Assembly: GCF_017565645.3 (NCBI RefSeq)
Contig: NZ_CP086136.1
Span: forward strand, 10,399,501 to 10,463,500
Direction of reading: 5' to 3'
Length of the DNA: 64,000 bases
Source: Bradyrhizobium barranii subsp. barranii
GTDB taxonomy: Bacteria; Pseudomonadota; Alphaproteobacteria; Rhizobiales; Xanthobacteraceae
Position numbers and translations under genes: made by a program. The notes beneath the pieces were generated by a model that saw only the letters and a program-made list of their open reading frames with translations, searched no databases and was not told the DNA's origin. Shown here piece after piece: positions 36,532 to 45,727 of the stretch; the stretch's first letter is position 1, and every line of letters begins with the position of its first letter.

Positions 36532-37410
36532 ATGTCCAAGCGCGGATACGCCGCCAGCAAGAAGCTTCTCACCGGCCTGATCGGGGCGCCGATTGCGCAC
36601 TCCGCCTCCCCTGCCATGCACGAGCGGGCCGCCGAGGCGCTCGGCCTGCGCGGTCACTACCAGCTCATCGAGGTCGCCGGCGCCGATGCGGCCGGGCTCC
36701 GCATGATGCTCGAGGGCGTGCGGCGGCTCGGCTTTGCCGGCGTCAACGTGACTTACCCTTACAAGGAAGCGGTGGTCCCGCTGCTCGACGAACTGGCGCC
36801 GGGTGCGGCCGCCATGGGCGCGGTCAACACCGTCGTCGCCAGGGACGGCCGGCTGATCGGCCACAACACCGACACGACCGGGTTTGCACGTGCGGTCGCG
36901 CCGCTGCTGGCACCGTCCGGAAATGCAGTCGCCGTGATCGGAACGGGCGGCGTCGGCAAGGCGATCGCCTTTGCGCTGGCGAGCCTGAAGGTCTCCGGCC
37001 TCCGCATTTTCGACAGCGAGACGGCGCGCGCCGAAAAGCTCGCTTCATTGCTTGCCAGGCACGGTGGCGCCACGGTAGCGAAAAGCGTCGAGGACGCGCT
37101 CGATGGCGCAACCGGCCTCGTCAACGGCACGCCGGTCGGCATGCTGCCGAACCGGGGCATGCCGGTGCCGGCGACCTTGCTGCACGAGAAAATGTGGGTC
37201 GCGGACGCTGTCTATTCACCGCTGATCACGCCGCTGCTGGCAGCGGCACAGGCCAAGGGCGCGCGGATCATGACCGGGCGGGAGCTCGCGATCTACCAGG
37301 CCGCTGACGCCTTCGAATTGTTCACCGGCCTTGCCCCATCGACCGAGGTCATGGGAGAGGCATTTGACGAGGTGATGGCGGCACGAAGCGCAGCCTACAA
37401 CGCAGCGTAA
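36532..37410 (+). CDS. aroE: Shikimate/quinate dehydrogenase-like protein
   Basis: The 292-residue product shows the AroE fold: IGAPIAHSASPAMHERAAEA at the N-terminus, the catalytic Lys in NVTYPYKEA, the AVNTV and NTDTTGF motifs, and the nucleotide-binding AVIGTGGVGKAIAFALASL. It would interconvert shikimate (or quinate) and its 3-dehydro form with NAD(P)H. Its place directly before a transporter operon that ends with 3-dehydroshikimate dehydratase suggests a catabolic role, not the biosynthetic one. The upstream stretch (36388-36531) holds its promoter. Confidence 0.88.
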   Translation: MSKRGYAASKKLLTGLIGAPIAHSASPAMHERAAEALGLRGHYQLIEVAGADAAGLRMMLEGVRRLGFAGVNVTYPYKEAVVPLLDELAPGAAAMGAVNTVVARDGRLIGHNTDTTGFARAVAPLLAPSGNAVAVIGTGGVGKAIAFALASLKVSGLRIFDSETARAEKLASLLARHGGATVAKSVEDALDGATGLVNGTPVGMLPNRGMPVPATLLHEKMWVADAVYSPLITPLLAAAQAKGARIMTGRELAIYQAADAFELFTGLAPSTEVMGEAFDEVMAARSAAYNAA

Positions 37411-37468
37411 CCGAAGCGGCCGGACACAAGGCCGCGGACAACATCAACGAAAAATGGGAGGAGTGACT

Positions 37469-38599
37469 ATGAAATCGACCCTAGTGGCAGGCGCCTTGCT
37501 TGCCTTCGCGACTGCAACCAGCGTCCACGCGCAGGCGATCAAGCTCGCCGACGTCGCCGAACTCTCGGGCGGCGGCGCCACTGTCGGCACCAACTGGAAG
37601 AACGGCATCGACCTCGCGATCGAGGAGATCAACGCCAAGGGCGGCGTGCTCGGCCGCAAGTTGGAGGTCACCCATGCCGATTCGCAGTCCAACCCCGGCG
37701 TTGCCCGCGCCCAGGTGCAGAAGGCGCTCGACGCCGAGCCCTATGTGCTGCTCGGGCCCGGCTATTCCGGCTCGGTCAAGGTGACGGCGCCGCTCGCGGC
37801 CGAGGCCGGCATCGCTCAGATCATGGGCGGCGAAGCCGCCGAGCTGACGCAAGCCGGCAACAAGTTCCTGTTCCGCACCTCGTTCGGCCAGCAATCGTCG
37901 ATGCCGAAGGTCGCAAAGTACATCCACGACGACATGAAGGCGAAGACGGTCGCGGTGGTCTGGGTCAACAACGACTTCGGCCGTGGCGGACGCGACGTCG
38001 TCGTGAAGGAACTCGACCGGCTTGGTTCCAAGGTGGTCGCCGATCTCTCGACTGAAGCGGGACAAGCCGACTTCGCCGCCGACGTCGGTAAGATCAAGGC
38101 CGCCAATCCCGACGCCGTGTTCGTCTACCTGAATGAAGAAGAGAGTGCGCGCATCCTGAAAGAGCTGAAGCGCCAGGGCGTCACCGCGCCGCTGATGGGC
38201 GAGACCACGCTGATCGGCCAGAAGGTGATCGAGCTCGCCGGCGATGCCGCCAACGGCGCGCGCGGCCATGTCGGCCTCACCACGGACGCACCGGTCGACC
38301 TGATCAAGGCGTTCCGCGACAAGTTCGCCAAGAAGTACAATTACGTGCCCGACCATAACGGCCTGAAGGGCTATCTCGCCGTCTACATGGTCAAGGCCAC
38401 CACCGAGAAGATGGGCAAGGTCGACAGCAAGGCATTCGCCGACACGCTGCACGGCCTGACCATCAAGGCCGCGGACGAGCCGGGCATTCTGATGGACGTC
38501 ACCTTCAGCGAGACCGGCGACATCGACCGGCAGAGCTTTCTGGTCGAGGTAGTCGAAGGCAAGCAGGTGGTGAAGCAGGTGCTACCCAAGGTGAAGTGA
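37469..38599 (+). CDS. Liv-type ABC transporter substrate-binding protein
   Basis: The ATG at 37469 has GGGAGGAG upstream and begins a signal peptide (MKSTLVAGALLAFATATSVH). The 376-residue product is a type I periplasmic binding protein of the LivK/HAAT kind (VAELSGGGATVGTNWKNGID, GPGYSGSVKVTAPLAAEAGI, VAVVWVNNDFGRGG). Given its operon (permeases, two ATPases, shikimate dehydrogenase and 3-dehydroshikimate dehydratase), the ligand is probably shikimate, quinate or a related hydroaromatic and not a branched-chain amino acid; that is inference. Confidence 0.88.
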   Translation: MKSTLVAGALLAFATATSVHAQAIKLADVAELSGGGATVGTNWKNGIDLAIEEINAKGGVLGRKLEVTHADSQSNPGVARAQVQKALDAEPYVLLGPGYSGSVKVTAPLAAEAGIAQIMGGEAAELTQAGNKFLFRTSFGQQSSMPKVAKYIHDDMKAKTVAVVWVNNDFGRGGRDVVVKELDRLGSKVVADLSTEAGQADFAADVGKIKAANPDAVFVYLNEEESARILKELKRQGVTAPLMGETTLIGQKVIELAGDAANGARGHVGLTTDAPVDLIKAFRDKFAKKYNYVPDHNGLKGYLAVYMVKATTEKMGKVDSKAFADTLHGLTIKAADEPGILMDVTFSETGDIDRQSFLVEVVEGKQVVKQVLPKVK

Positions 38600-38660
38600 G
38601 GCTTTTTCGCCTCTCCCCGCGCCCGTCCCGCCGAAGCTTCAGCGAAGGCGGATGCGGGGG

Positions 38661-38796
38661 CCTCTCTTCTCCCTCGCCCCGCTCTTCGCGGGGAGAGGGT
38701 TGGGGTGAGGGGTGATTCTGCAAGGACGGTGAGAGATGGGCTCGCGGATAGAGCCCCTCACCCCGCCCTCTCCCCGTAAGAACGGGGCGAGGGAGA
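38661..38796. repeat. GC-rich dispersed palindromes between SBP and permease genes
   Basis: Two inverted copies of a CTC(T)CCCCG...CGGGGAGAGGG type hairpin with the tail TTGGGGTGAGGGG are present. Similar units occur at 44204, 47003, 59120, 60185 and 62355, always in the right half. They could attenuate transcription between the binding-protein gene and the permease genes. Confidence 0.8.
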
Positions 38797-38830
38797 CGAC
38801 AGAGCGGCGGTAGGGACACGAGAGGGGAAA

Positions 38831-39706
38831 ATGTCCAATCTGTTCGATCTTCTGGTCGCAGGCCTTGCCACCGGTGCGATCTATGCGCTGGTCGCGGTCG
38901 GCTTCACGCTGCTGTGGCAGACCTCGCAAACCATCAACTTCGCGCAAGGCGAGTTCGTAATGCTGCCGGCGTTCCTGATGCTGGCGGCGATGCATGCCGG
39001 CGCGCCGTTCTGGCTCGCGATCATCCTCGGCATCCTGCTCTCGATGCTCCTGCTGGGCCTCGCTTTCAAGATGCTGCTGGTCGATCCGATGTTGCGCCAT
39101 GGCGTGCTGCCGCTGGCGATCGCGACGATGGCGCTTGCGATCGGCATCAAGGAGGCCGTGAAGCAGTTCTTCAGCGCGGAGGCCTCGCCCTTCCCCTCGA
39201 TCGTGCCGACCGGCGATATCTCCATTCTCGGACATGCCGTATCGCTGCAAAGCATCGGCGTCCTCGTCCTCGCCATTCTTGCCGTCTTCGGCCTGACGAG
39301 CCTTCTCAACCGCACGTCGCTCGGTCACCAGATGCAGGCGGCGGCGCAGAACCCGACGGTGGCGCGCATCATCGGCGTGCCGGTCGAGCGCATGATCCTG
39401 CTGACGTTCCTGATCAACGCCTTCCTGGTCGCGCTGGCGTCGCTTTTGATCACGCCGATCTACCTCGCAAAATTCTCCTCCGGCGAGGTGCTCGGCCAGG
39501 CCGCCTTCATCGCCGCGATCGTCGGCGGCTTCAACCAGGTGCGCGGCGCCATCGCCGGCGGCCTCCTGATCGGCGTGCTCGACAATCTCGCGGCCGCCTA
39601 TGTCTCGACGCAGTACCGCGCCGCCGTGCCGATGATCTTCCTGATCGCCGTCATCCTGTTCCGGCCGCAGGGCTTGCTCGGCCGCGCCGAGGAGCGCACC
39701 GTATGA
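38831..39706 (+). CDS. livH: Liv-type ABC permease (LivH)
   Basis: The 291-residue product has eight or so membrane helices and the LivH signature (TGAIYALVAVGFTLLWQTSQ, NFAQGEFVMLPAFLMLAA, and LGQAAFIAAIVGGFNQVRGA, the coupling-helix region). It forms the membrane channel with LivM. GAGAGGGGAAA precedes the ATG. Its stop overlaps the livM start as ATGA. Confidence 0.92.
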   Translation: MSNLFDLLVAGLATGAIYALVAVGFTLLWQTSQTINFAQGEFVMLPAFLMLAAMHAGAPFWLAIILGILLSMLLLGLAFKMLLVDPMLRHGVLPLAIATMALAIGIKEAVKQFFSAEASPFPSIVPTGDISILGHAVSLQSIGVLVLAILAVFGLTSLLNRTSLGHQMQAAAQNPTVARIIGVPVERMILLTFLINAFLVALASLLITPIYLAKFSSGEVLGQAAFIAAIVGGFNQVRGAIAGGLLIGVLDNLAAAYVSTQYRAAVPMIFLIAVILFRPQGLLGRAEERTV

Positions 39707-40701
39707 GCGGCTTCGCCAAACCGTTGAAGATCGCGCTCGGCCTCATCGTCATTGCCGGCCTGATCATCGTCCCCATGAACTTCAACCGCTACGGCCTGTT
39801 CATCCTGAGCCAATGGGCGGTGATGAGCATCGCCGCGATGGGGCTCAATTTGACGCTCGGCTATGCCGGCCAGGTCTCGCTGGCGCAAGGCGCCTTCGTC
39901 GGCATCGGCGCCTATGCGGCCGCGATCATGACCACCCATGGCTGGCCGCTGCCGGCGGCGATCGTGGTCGCGATCGTCTTGAGCTTCGCAGTCGGCTGGG
40001 TGCTCGGCTATCCCGCGCTGCGCGTGCAGCACCATTACCTCGCTTTCGTCACCCTCGCCTTCTCCACCCTCGCCTTCCTGGTGTTCCGCAACGAAAGCTG
40101 GCTCACCGGCGGCATCTACGGCATCTCCAACATTCCCCGGCCGCACATCTTCGGCATCGCGACCAACAAGCCGCTGCCGTTCTATTATGTCTGCCTCGGC
40201 TCGCTTGCGATCGTGTCGCTCGCGGTGTGGTGGCTGATCCGCTCGCCCTGGGGCCGCGCCTTCATGGCATTGCGCGAAAATCCGCTGCGCGCGCAGTCGC
40301 TCGGCGTCGACACAAGGCGCTATACGCTGATGGCCTTTGCGATCGGCTCGGCGCTCGGCGGCGTCGCCGGCGCGCTCTATGCGCCGCTGACACAATATAT
40401 CGATCCCGTGCCGTTCAACCTGTCGCTCTCGCTCGACCTCTTGATGATGGTGATCGTCGGCGGTGCCGGCTTCTATTTCGGCCCCTTCCTCGGCGCGATG
40501 ATCGCGGTGCTGTTGCCGGAATGGCTGCGCTTCACGGAAGGGTATTATCTGATGCTCTACGCGGTCGCGGTGATGCTGCTCTTGATCTGGTCGCCGACCG
40601 GCATTCTGGGAATTCTCGACCGCTATCTCGCCGAGCGCCGCACCAAGGCGGCCTCCGCGCTGCGCGCCGTGGCAAAGTCCCGGCTGGAGACGGTGCAATG
40701 A
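39703..40701 (+). CDS. livM: Liv-type ABC permease (LivM)
   Basis: The 332-residue product begins with a hydrophobic segment (IALGLIVIAGLIIVPM) and has the LivM motifs LNLTLGYAGQVSLAQGAFVG, ALRENPLRAQSLGVDTRRYT and MMVIVGGAGFYFGPFLGAMI. It is the second channel subunit. ATGA overlaps at both ends (with livH and livG) show tight translational coupling. Confidence 0.92.
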   Translation: MSGFAKPLKIALGLIVIAGLIIVPMNFNRYGLFILSQWAVMSIAAMGLNLTLGYAGQVSLAQGAFVGIGAYAAAIMTTHGWPLPAAIVVAIVLSFAVGWVLGYPALRVQHHYLAFVTLAFSTLAFLVFRNESWLTGGIYGISNIPRPHIFGIATNKPLPFYYVCLGSLAIVSLAVWWLIRSPWGRAFMALRENPLRAQSLGVDTRRYTLMAFAIGSALGGVAGALYAPLTQYIDPVPFNLSLSLDLLMMVIVGGAGFYFGPFLGAMIAVLLPEWLRFTEGYYLMLYAVAVMLLLIWSPTGILGILDRYLAERRTKAASALRAVAKSRLETVQ

Positions 40702-41441
40702 GCGCGGTCCTGGAAGTCACCGGCATCAAGAAGAATTTCGGCGGCATCAGCGCGGTCGACGGCGTCTCATTCGACGTCCGCGAGGGCGAGATCCTCGGCC
40801 TGATCGGCCCGAACGGCTGTGGCAAGTCCACCCTGTTCAACTGCATCCTCGGCCAGCTCACACCATCAGGCGGCGAGGTCAAGCTCGACGGCAAGGTGGT
40901 CACGGGCCTGCGTCCCGCCGAGCTCAACCAGCTCGGGGTCAGCCGCACTTTCCAGCTCTTGCAGGTCTTCCCAAAGCTCTCGGTGCGCGAGAACCTGATC
41001 CTCGCGGGGCAGGAGCACCAGGGCAATATGGCCTCGCGCCTGGTCGGCCGCTCCGATGCCGGGCTGACCGAGGCCGCCAACCAGATGATCGGCTTCTTCA
41101 AGCTCGACCATCTCGCCGACGAGCCGGCCGGCGGGCTCTCCTATGGCCAGCAAAAACTGCTCGATGCCGCGATGGCCTTCATGGGCGGCCCGCGCCTTGT
41201 GCTGCTCGACGAGCCCGCCGGCGGCGTCAACCCGTCGATGCTGTCGGACCTGAAGGATCGCCTGGTCGCGATCAACCGCGAGAAGAACGCCACCTTCGTC
41301 GTGATCGAGCACAACATGGAATTCGTGATGTCGCTGTGCTCGCGCGTGATGGTGATGGCGGAGGGCAAGGTGCTGGCGATGGGGCGGCCGGATGAAGTGC
41401 GGAAAAATCCCGCCGTGATCGAAGCCTATCTCGGACATTAG
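40698..41441 (+). CDS. livG: Liv-type ABC ATPase (LivG)
   Basis: The 247-residue ATPase has Walker A GPNGCGKST, the signature LSYGQQKLLDAAMA, Walker B RLVLLDEPAGGV and the H-loop VIEHNM. Typical LivG features are FGGISAVDGVSF and RTFQLLQVFPKLSVRENL. It drives uptake with LivF. Confidence 0.93.
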   Translation: MSAVLEVTGIKKNFGGISAVDGVSFDVREGEILGLIGPNGCGKSTLFNCILGQLTPSGGEVKLDGKVVTGLRPAELNQLGVSRTFQLLQVFPKLSVRENLILAGQEHQGNMASRLVGRSDAGLTEAANQMIGFFKLDHLADEPAGGLSYGQQKLLDAAMAFMGGPRLVLLDEPAGGVNPSMLSDLKDRLVAINREKNATFVVIEHNMEFVMSLCSRVMVMAEGKVLAMGRPDEVRKNPAVIEAYLGH

Positions 41442-41450
41442 GAAGCCATC

Positions 41451-42188
41451 ATGAGCGACCCGATCCTCTCGGTTCACAATCTCGTCGGCGGCTACGGCAA
41501 GATGACGATCCTGAACGGCACTACCTTCGCCGTGCCGCAAGCGACCATCACCACCATCATCGGCCCCAACGGCGCCGGCAAGTCCACCGTGTTCAAGGCG
41601 ATCTTCGGCCTGTTGAAGCTGCGCGAAGGCAAGATCAGCTTTGCCGGCCGTGACGTCACCAATTTGAGCCAGCGCGCGCTGCTCAATGCCGGCATCTGCT
41701 ACGTGCCACAGGGCCGCAACATCTTTCCCGAACTGTCGGTGGGCCACAATATCGAGCTCGGCGGCGTCTCCGCCGGCAAGGGCATCGACCTGCCCGCACG
41801 GATCGAAGCCGCGCTCGACCTGTTTCCCGCGCTGCGCCGCAAGTCGGCGCAGCAGGCCTCCACACTCTCCGGCGGCGAGCAGAAGCAGCTCGAGATCGCG
41901 CGCTCGCTGCTGCTCGAGCCAAAGCTCGTGCTGATCGACGAGCCCTCGATCGGGTTGTCGCCGCTGATGGTGCAGCAGACCTTCGACATCCTGAAAGGCT
42001 TGCGCGACCGCGGCGTCACCATCCTGATGATCGAGCAGAACGCGCGCTCGGCGCTGGAGATTTCCGACATCGGCATCGTGCTCGAGCTCGGCCAGACCCG
42101 CATGGTCGATGGCGCGAAGCGAATTCTGAACGATCCGCGCATCGGCCAGCTCTTTCTCGGCGGCGCCATGGAGGACAACGCAGCATGA
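41451..42188 (+). CDS. livF: Liv-type ABC ATPase (LivF)
   Basis: The 245-residue ATPase has Walker A GPNGAGKST, signature TLSGGEQKQLEIARSL, Walker B KLVLIDEPSIGLSP and H-loop MIEQNARSALEI. It starts nine bases after the livG stop and its own stop overlaps the dehydratase start as ATGA, so transporter and catabolic enzyme are translated together. Confidence 0.93.
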   Translation: MSDPILSVHNLVGGYGKMTILNGTTFAVPQATITTIIGPNGAGKSTVFKAIFGLLKLREGKISFAGRDVTNLSQRALLNAGICYVPQGRNIFPELSVGHNIELGGVSAGKGIDLPARIEAALDLFPALRRKSAQQASTLSGGEQKQLEIARSLLLEPKLVLIDEPSIGLSPLMVQQTFDILKGLRDRGVTILMIEQNARSALEISDIGIVLELGQTRMVDGAKRILNDPRIGQLFLGGAMEDNAA

Positions 42189-44056
42189 ACAAGCGTTCGA
42201 TCGCGACCGTCTCGCTCTCAGGCAGCCTGGACGAAAAGCTCCGCGCCATCGCATCAGCCGGGTTCGACTCGGTCGAGATCTTCGAGAACGATCTGCTGTC
42301 GTTCGGCTCGGGCCCGCGCGAGGTGGCGCAGCTGTGCAAGGACCTCAATCTCGAGATTTGCGCATTCCAGCCGTTCCGCGATTTCGAGGGCATGCCGGAG
42401 CCGCAGCGGACACGCAACTTTGCCCGCGCCGAGCGCAAGTTCGACCTGATGCAGGAGCTCGGCACCGACCTGCTGCTGATCTGCTCCAACGTCTCGCCCG
42501 CCTCGCTCGGCGGCATCGATCGCGCCGCGGACGATTTTCGCGAGCTCGGCGAGCGCGCGGCCAAGCGCGGCTTGCGCGTCGGCTATGAGGCGCTGGCCTG
42601 GGGCCGCCATGTCAACGACTACCGCGACGCCTGGGAGATCGTGCGCCGCGCCGATCATCCCGCGATCGGCGTCATCCTCGACAGTTTTCACGCGCTCGCG
42701 CCCGGCTTTCCGGTACGCGCCATGGCCTCGATCCCCGGCGACAAGATCTTTCTGGTGCAGCTCGCGGATGCGCCAAAGCTCGAGCTCGACATCCTCTCAT
42801 GGAGCCGGCACTTCCGCTCCTTCCCCGGCCAGGGCGACCTCCCGGTCGGCGAGTTCATGCAGGCCATCGCGGCGACCGGCTATGCCGGGCCGCTGTCGCT
42901 CGAAATCTTCAACGACCAGTTCCGCGCCGGCTCATCCGCGCAGACCGCGGTCGACGGCCTGCGTTCGCTGATCCTGCTGGAGGACCAGCTCGCACCGGAT
43001 TGGCCGAAGCTTGTCAGCGAGCCGCTGGCGCCGAAGGCGAAGAGCCATGGCACCGGCTTCATCGAGTTTGCCGTCAACGAGACCAAGGCGGTCGACCTCG
43101 CCCGCCTGTTCGCGCAGCTGGGCTTCCGCAAGACCGGCAAGCATCGCAGCAAGGCCGTGGAGCGCTGGTCGCAGGGCAAGGTCGAGCTCGTGATCAATTG
43201 CGAGACCGACGGCTTTGCGCATTCGCATTACGTCACGCACGGCCCCGGCGTCTGCGCGATTGCGCTCGACGTCGACAATGCCGGCATTGCCATGCAGCGC
43301 GCCGAAGCGCTGAAGACGCGCACCTTCTACCAGCCGGTCGGGCCGGGCGAGCTGGAGATTCCCGCGATCCATGGCGTCGGCGGCAGCCTGCTCTATTTCC
43401 TCGATCAGGCCGGCAAGAACTGGGATACCGATTTCGAGCCGGTCGCAAGTGACGCGAACGCCGACGCCCTGCTTGCCGTCGATCACATCGCGCAGTCGAT
43501 GCCCTACGACGAGATGCTGTCCTGGCTGCTGTTCTACACCGGCATCCTCGACCTGAAGCGGCTGCCGCAGATGGAGATCGCCGACCCGCGTGGCCTCGTG
43601 CAGAGCCAGGCGGTCATCAACGCCGACCAGAGCCTGCGCTTCGTGCTCAACGGCTCATCCGCCAACCGTACCCTGCCGGCGCGTTTCATCTCGGAGTTCT
43701 TCGGCTCGGGCGTGCAGCACGTCGCGTTCTCCTGCTGGGACATTTTTGCGACGGTCGCCGCGATGCGCAAGCGTGGCGCGGATTTCCTGGATATCCCCGA
43801 TAACTACTACGACGACATCGAAGCCAAATATGACCTCGCGCCCGACCTGATGGCGCAGCTGCGCGCCAACCACATCCTCTACGACCGCGAAGGCGACGGC
43901 GAGTTCTTCCAGGTCTACACCCACATCTTCGATGAGCGCTTCTTCTTCGAGATCGTGGAGCGACGGGACTATCAGGGATTTGGGGCAGCCAATGCCGGGA
44001 TCAGGCTCGCGGCGCAGGCCCGCGAGGTAAGGCCTGCGAGCATGCCGCGGGTGTAG
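42185..44056 (+). CDS. quiC: 3-Dehydroshikimate dehydratase (TIM barrel fused to VOC/HPPD-like domain)
   Basis: The 623-residue product has an N-terminal sugar-isomerase/AP-endonuclease-like barrel (about 1-280: KLRAIASAGFDSVEIFENDL, VGYEALAWGRHVNDYRDAW, VILDSFHALAPG, QLADAP, FRSFPGQGDLPVGEF) that carries metal ligands (Glu, Asp, His). The C-terminal half (about 285-610) resembles 4-hydroxyphenylpyruvate dioxygenase/VOC domains (IEFAVNETKAVDLARLFAQL, VDHIAQSMPYDEMLSWLLFY, GVQHVAFSCWDIF). This is the layout of bacterial QuiC1-type dehydratases, which turn 3-dehydroshikimate into protocatechuate. It completes the operon's route from shikimate or quinate into aromatic-ring catabolism. Confidence 0.87.
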   Translation: MNKRSIATVSLSGSLDEKLRAIASAGFDSVEIFENDLLSFGSGPREVAQLCKDLNLEICAFQPFRDFEGMPEPQRTRNFARAERKFDLMQELGTDLLLICSNVSPASLGGIDRAADDFRELGERAAKRGLRVGYEALAWGRHVNDYRDAWEIVRRADHPAIGVILDSFHALAPGFPVRAMASIPGDKIFLVQLADAPKLELDILSWSRHFRSFPGQGDLPVGEFMQAIAATGYAGPLSLEIFNDQFRAGSSAQTAVDGLRSLILLEDQLAPDWPKLVSEPLAPKAKSHGTGFIEFAVNETKAVDLARLFAQLGFRKTGKHRSKAVERWSQGKVELVINCETDGFAHSHYVTHGPGVCAIALDVDNAGIAMQRAEALKTRTFYQPVGPGELEIPAIHGVGGSLLYFLDQAGKNWDTDFEPVASDANADALLAVDHIAQSMPYDEMLSWLLFYTGILDLKRLPQMEIADPRGLVQSQAVINADQSLRFVLNGSSANRTLPARFISEFFGSGVQHVAFSCWDIFATVAAMRKRGADFLDIPDNYYDDIEAKYDLAPDLMAQLRANHILYDREGDGEFFQVYTHIFDERFFFEIVERRDYQGFGAANAGIRLAAQAREVRPASMPRV

Positions 44057-44070
44057 GCTCCATCCACGTC

Positions 44071-44154
44071 GTCATTGCGAGGAGCGAAGCGACGAAGCAA
44101 TCCAGAATCTTTCCGCGGAAAGATTCTGGATTGCCTCGCTGCGCTCGCAATGAC
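44071..44154. repeat. Dispersed inverted repeat GTCATTGCGAG family, possible terminator
   Basis: The arms GTCATTGCGAGGAGCGAAGC and its inverted partner ending CTCGCAATGAC enclose a second hairpin (AGAATCTTTCCGCGGAAAGATTCT). A close relative lies at 50800. It lies just after the dehydratase gene, where it may terminate or protect the operon transcript. Confidence 0.85.
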
Positions 44155-44203
44155 GATGTGGTGAGTAGCTGCGAGCTTAACTTCGGCCGTCCCCGCGGAG
44201 ATT

Positions 44204-44232
44204 CCCCCTCACCCCGCAAGCGGGGAGAGGGG
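44204..44232. repeat. GC-rich dispersed palindrome
   Basis: A hairpin with arms CCCCTC(A)CCCCG and CGGGGAGAGGGG around CAAG, related to the units at 38661 and 47003. It lies just after the stop of the minus-strand binding protein at 44255, so it could act as its terminator. Confidence 0.75.
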
Positions 44233-44254
44233 AAGAGGCGGCCGGAGCATCAAC

Positions 44255-45427
44255 TCACTTCATCGCGCACTTGTCGTGGAAGCGATCCTGATCGTTCTCC
44301 ACGATGGTCGCGACCGTCTTCAGCGAGAGCTGGCCTTCGCCGTCCTTGACCACGTCCTGGAGATAGAAGCTCTGCACCGGAATGTGGTTCTTGCCGTATT
44401 TGAACGGGCCGCGCAGCGACTTGAAGTTGGCCTTCTCCATCTCGGCCTTCATCGCGTCCTTCTTGCTGGTGTCGCCCTTCACCGCGACCACCGCGCTGTT
44501 GATGAGCTGGGCCGCGTCATAGGCCTGGGCGCCGTAATAGGTCGGGCGCAGATTGGGGTACTTCTTCCGGTAGTCGGCGACGAAGCGCTTGTTCTGCTCG
44601 TTCGGGAGATCGTTGACCCATTCCTGCGCGCCGGGCACGCCGAGCGCGTTCTCCTTCTGGAGCGGCAGCGACAGCTCGTCGACCGTGAAGGCGGTGTAGA
44701 GCGGCATCGTGCTCTTCAGGCCGGCCTGCGCATATTGATTGAGGAACTGCACGCCGGCCGCACCGGGATAGAACACGAATATCGACTCGGCGCCGGAGGC
44801 GCGCGCCTTGGAGAGCTCGGCGGAGAAATCGAGCTGGCTCGGCCAGACCGTGTATTCCTCGCCCTTGACCTCACCCTTGAACGTGCTCTTCAGACCCGCG
44901 AGCATGTCCTTGCCGGCCGCGTAGTTCGGCCCGATCAGGAACACGCTCTTGACGCCCTTCTGGTTCATATAGAGGCCCATGGCGGCCGGCGTCTGGTCGT
45001 TCTGCCAGGAGGTCGAGAACACGTAAGGCGAGCACAGTTCGCCGGCGAGCTGCGACGGACCGGCATTGGCCGAGATCAGGAAGGTCTGCGAGTCCACCGC
45101 GGTCTTGAGCGATGCCAGGAGCACGTTCGACCAGATGTAGCCGACGATGAAATCGACCTTGTCGGACTGCACCAGCTTCTCGGTCTTCTGCTTGCCGACA
45201 TCGGGCTTCTGCCCGTCGTCCTCGTAGATCACCTCGACCGGCTTGCCGTCCATCTTGCGGCCGATGTGATCCAGCGCGAGCTCGAAGGAGTTGCGCATGT
45301 CGTTGCCGATCACGGCGGTCGGGCCGCTGAAGGTCGAAACGAAACCGATCTTGATGGTGTCGCCGGCGAATGCCTGATTTGCCAGCACCAGCGCCGCTGC
45401 GCCCGCCAGCCAGAATGCCGTCCTCAT
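44255..45427 (-). CDS. Liv-type ABC substrate-binding protein (orphan)
   Basis: The ATG at 45427 with AAGGAGG upstream starts a signal peptide (MRTAFWLAGAAALVLANQAFA) and a 390-residue LivK-type binding protein (TIKIGFVSTFSGPTAVIGND, GYIWSNVLLASLKTAVDSQT, SVFLIGPNYAAGKDMLAGLK). No permease or ATPase follows, so it must use another system. Related orphans in Bradyrhizobium and Rhodopseudomonas bind aromatic acids, and the neighbours here fit that, but the ligand is not proven. Confidence 0.88.
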   Translation of the reverse strand: MRTAFWLAGAAALVLANQAFAGDTIKIGFVSTFSGPTAVIGNDMRNSFELALDHIGRKMDGKPVEVIYEDDGQKPDVGKQKTEKLVQSDKVDFIVGYIWSNVLLASLKTAVDSQTFLISANAGPSQLAGELCSPYVFSTSWQNDQTPAAMGLYMNQKGVKSVFLIGPNYAAGKDMLAGLKSTFKGEVKGEEYTVWPSQLDFSAELSKARASGAESIFVFYPGAAGVQFLNQYAQAGLKSTMPLYTAFTVDELSLPLQKENALGVPGAQEWVNDLPNEQNKRFVADYRKKYPNLRPTYYGAQAYDAAQLINSAVVAVKGDTSKKDAMKAEMEKANFKSLRGPFKYGKNHIPVQSFYLQDVVKDGEGQLSLKTVATIVENDQDRFHDKCAMK

Positions 45428-45727
45428 AACCACTCCCCTCCTTATTATTGATCCCGGAAACGGGGTGATCGCCGCCCCGGGTCTGTCTCTATTGAACGCA
45501 AAATCTGTCGCGCCGCCAATGGCTCAGCGCCCGCCCCTGCACCATATTTCGCCCCAATCGAGGATGGCAAGAAATATAATTCTACTCACTTCGACCAAGG
45601 CTGCGGCGCTTTTTCGCGGGATGACGATACGCCCCGCCTATGCCGCCATTGATGACGGCTATTGGACTACGGCGCCCAATGCGCACTTACATGAAGGAGA
45701 GCAGCAGCGAGATTCGAGGGTGTTATC
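45428..45727. other. 300-base divergent promoter region
   Basis: This stretch separates the starts of the minus-strand binding protein and the plus-strand NADH dehydrogenase and should carry both promoters. No gene or strong symmetry was seen beyond a short CCCGG-type hairpin near 45445-45480. Confidence 0.4.

Noticed and set aside
44276..45451. 391-codon plus-strand open frame
   Set aside because: It mirrors the well-supported binding-protein gene on the minus strand.
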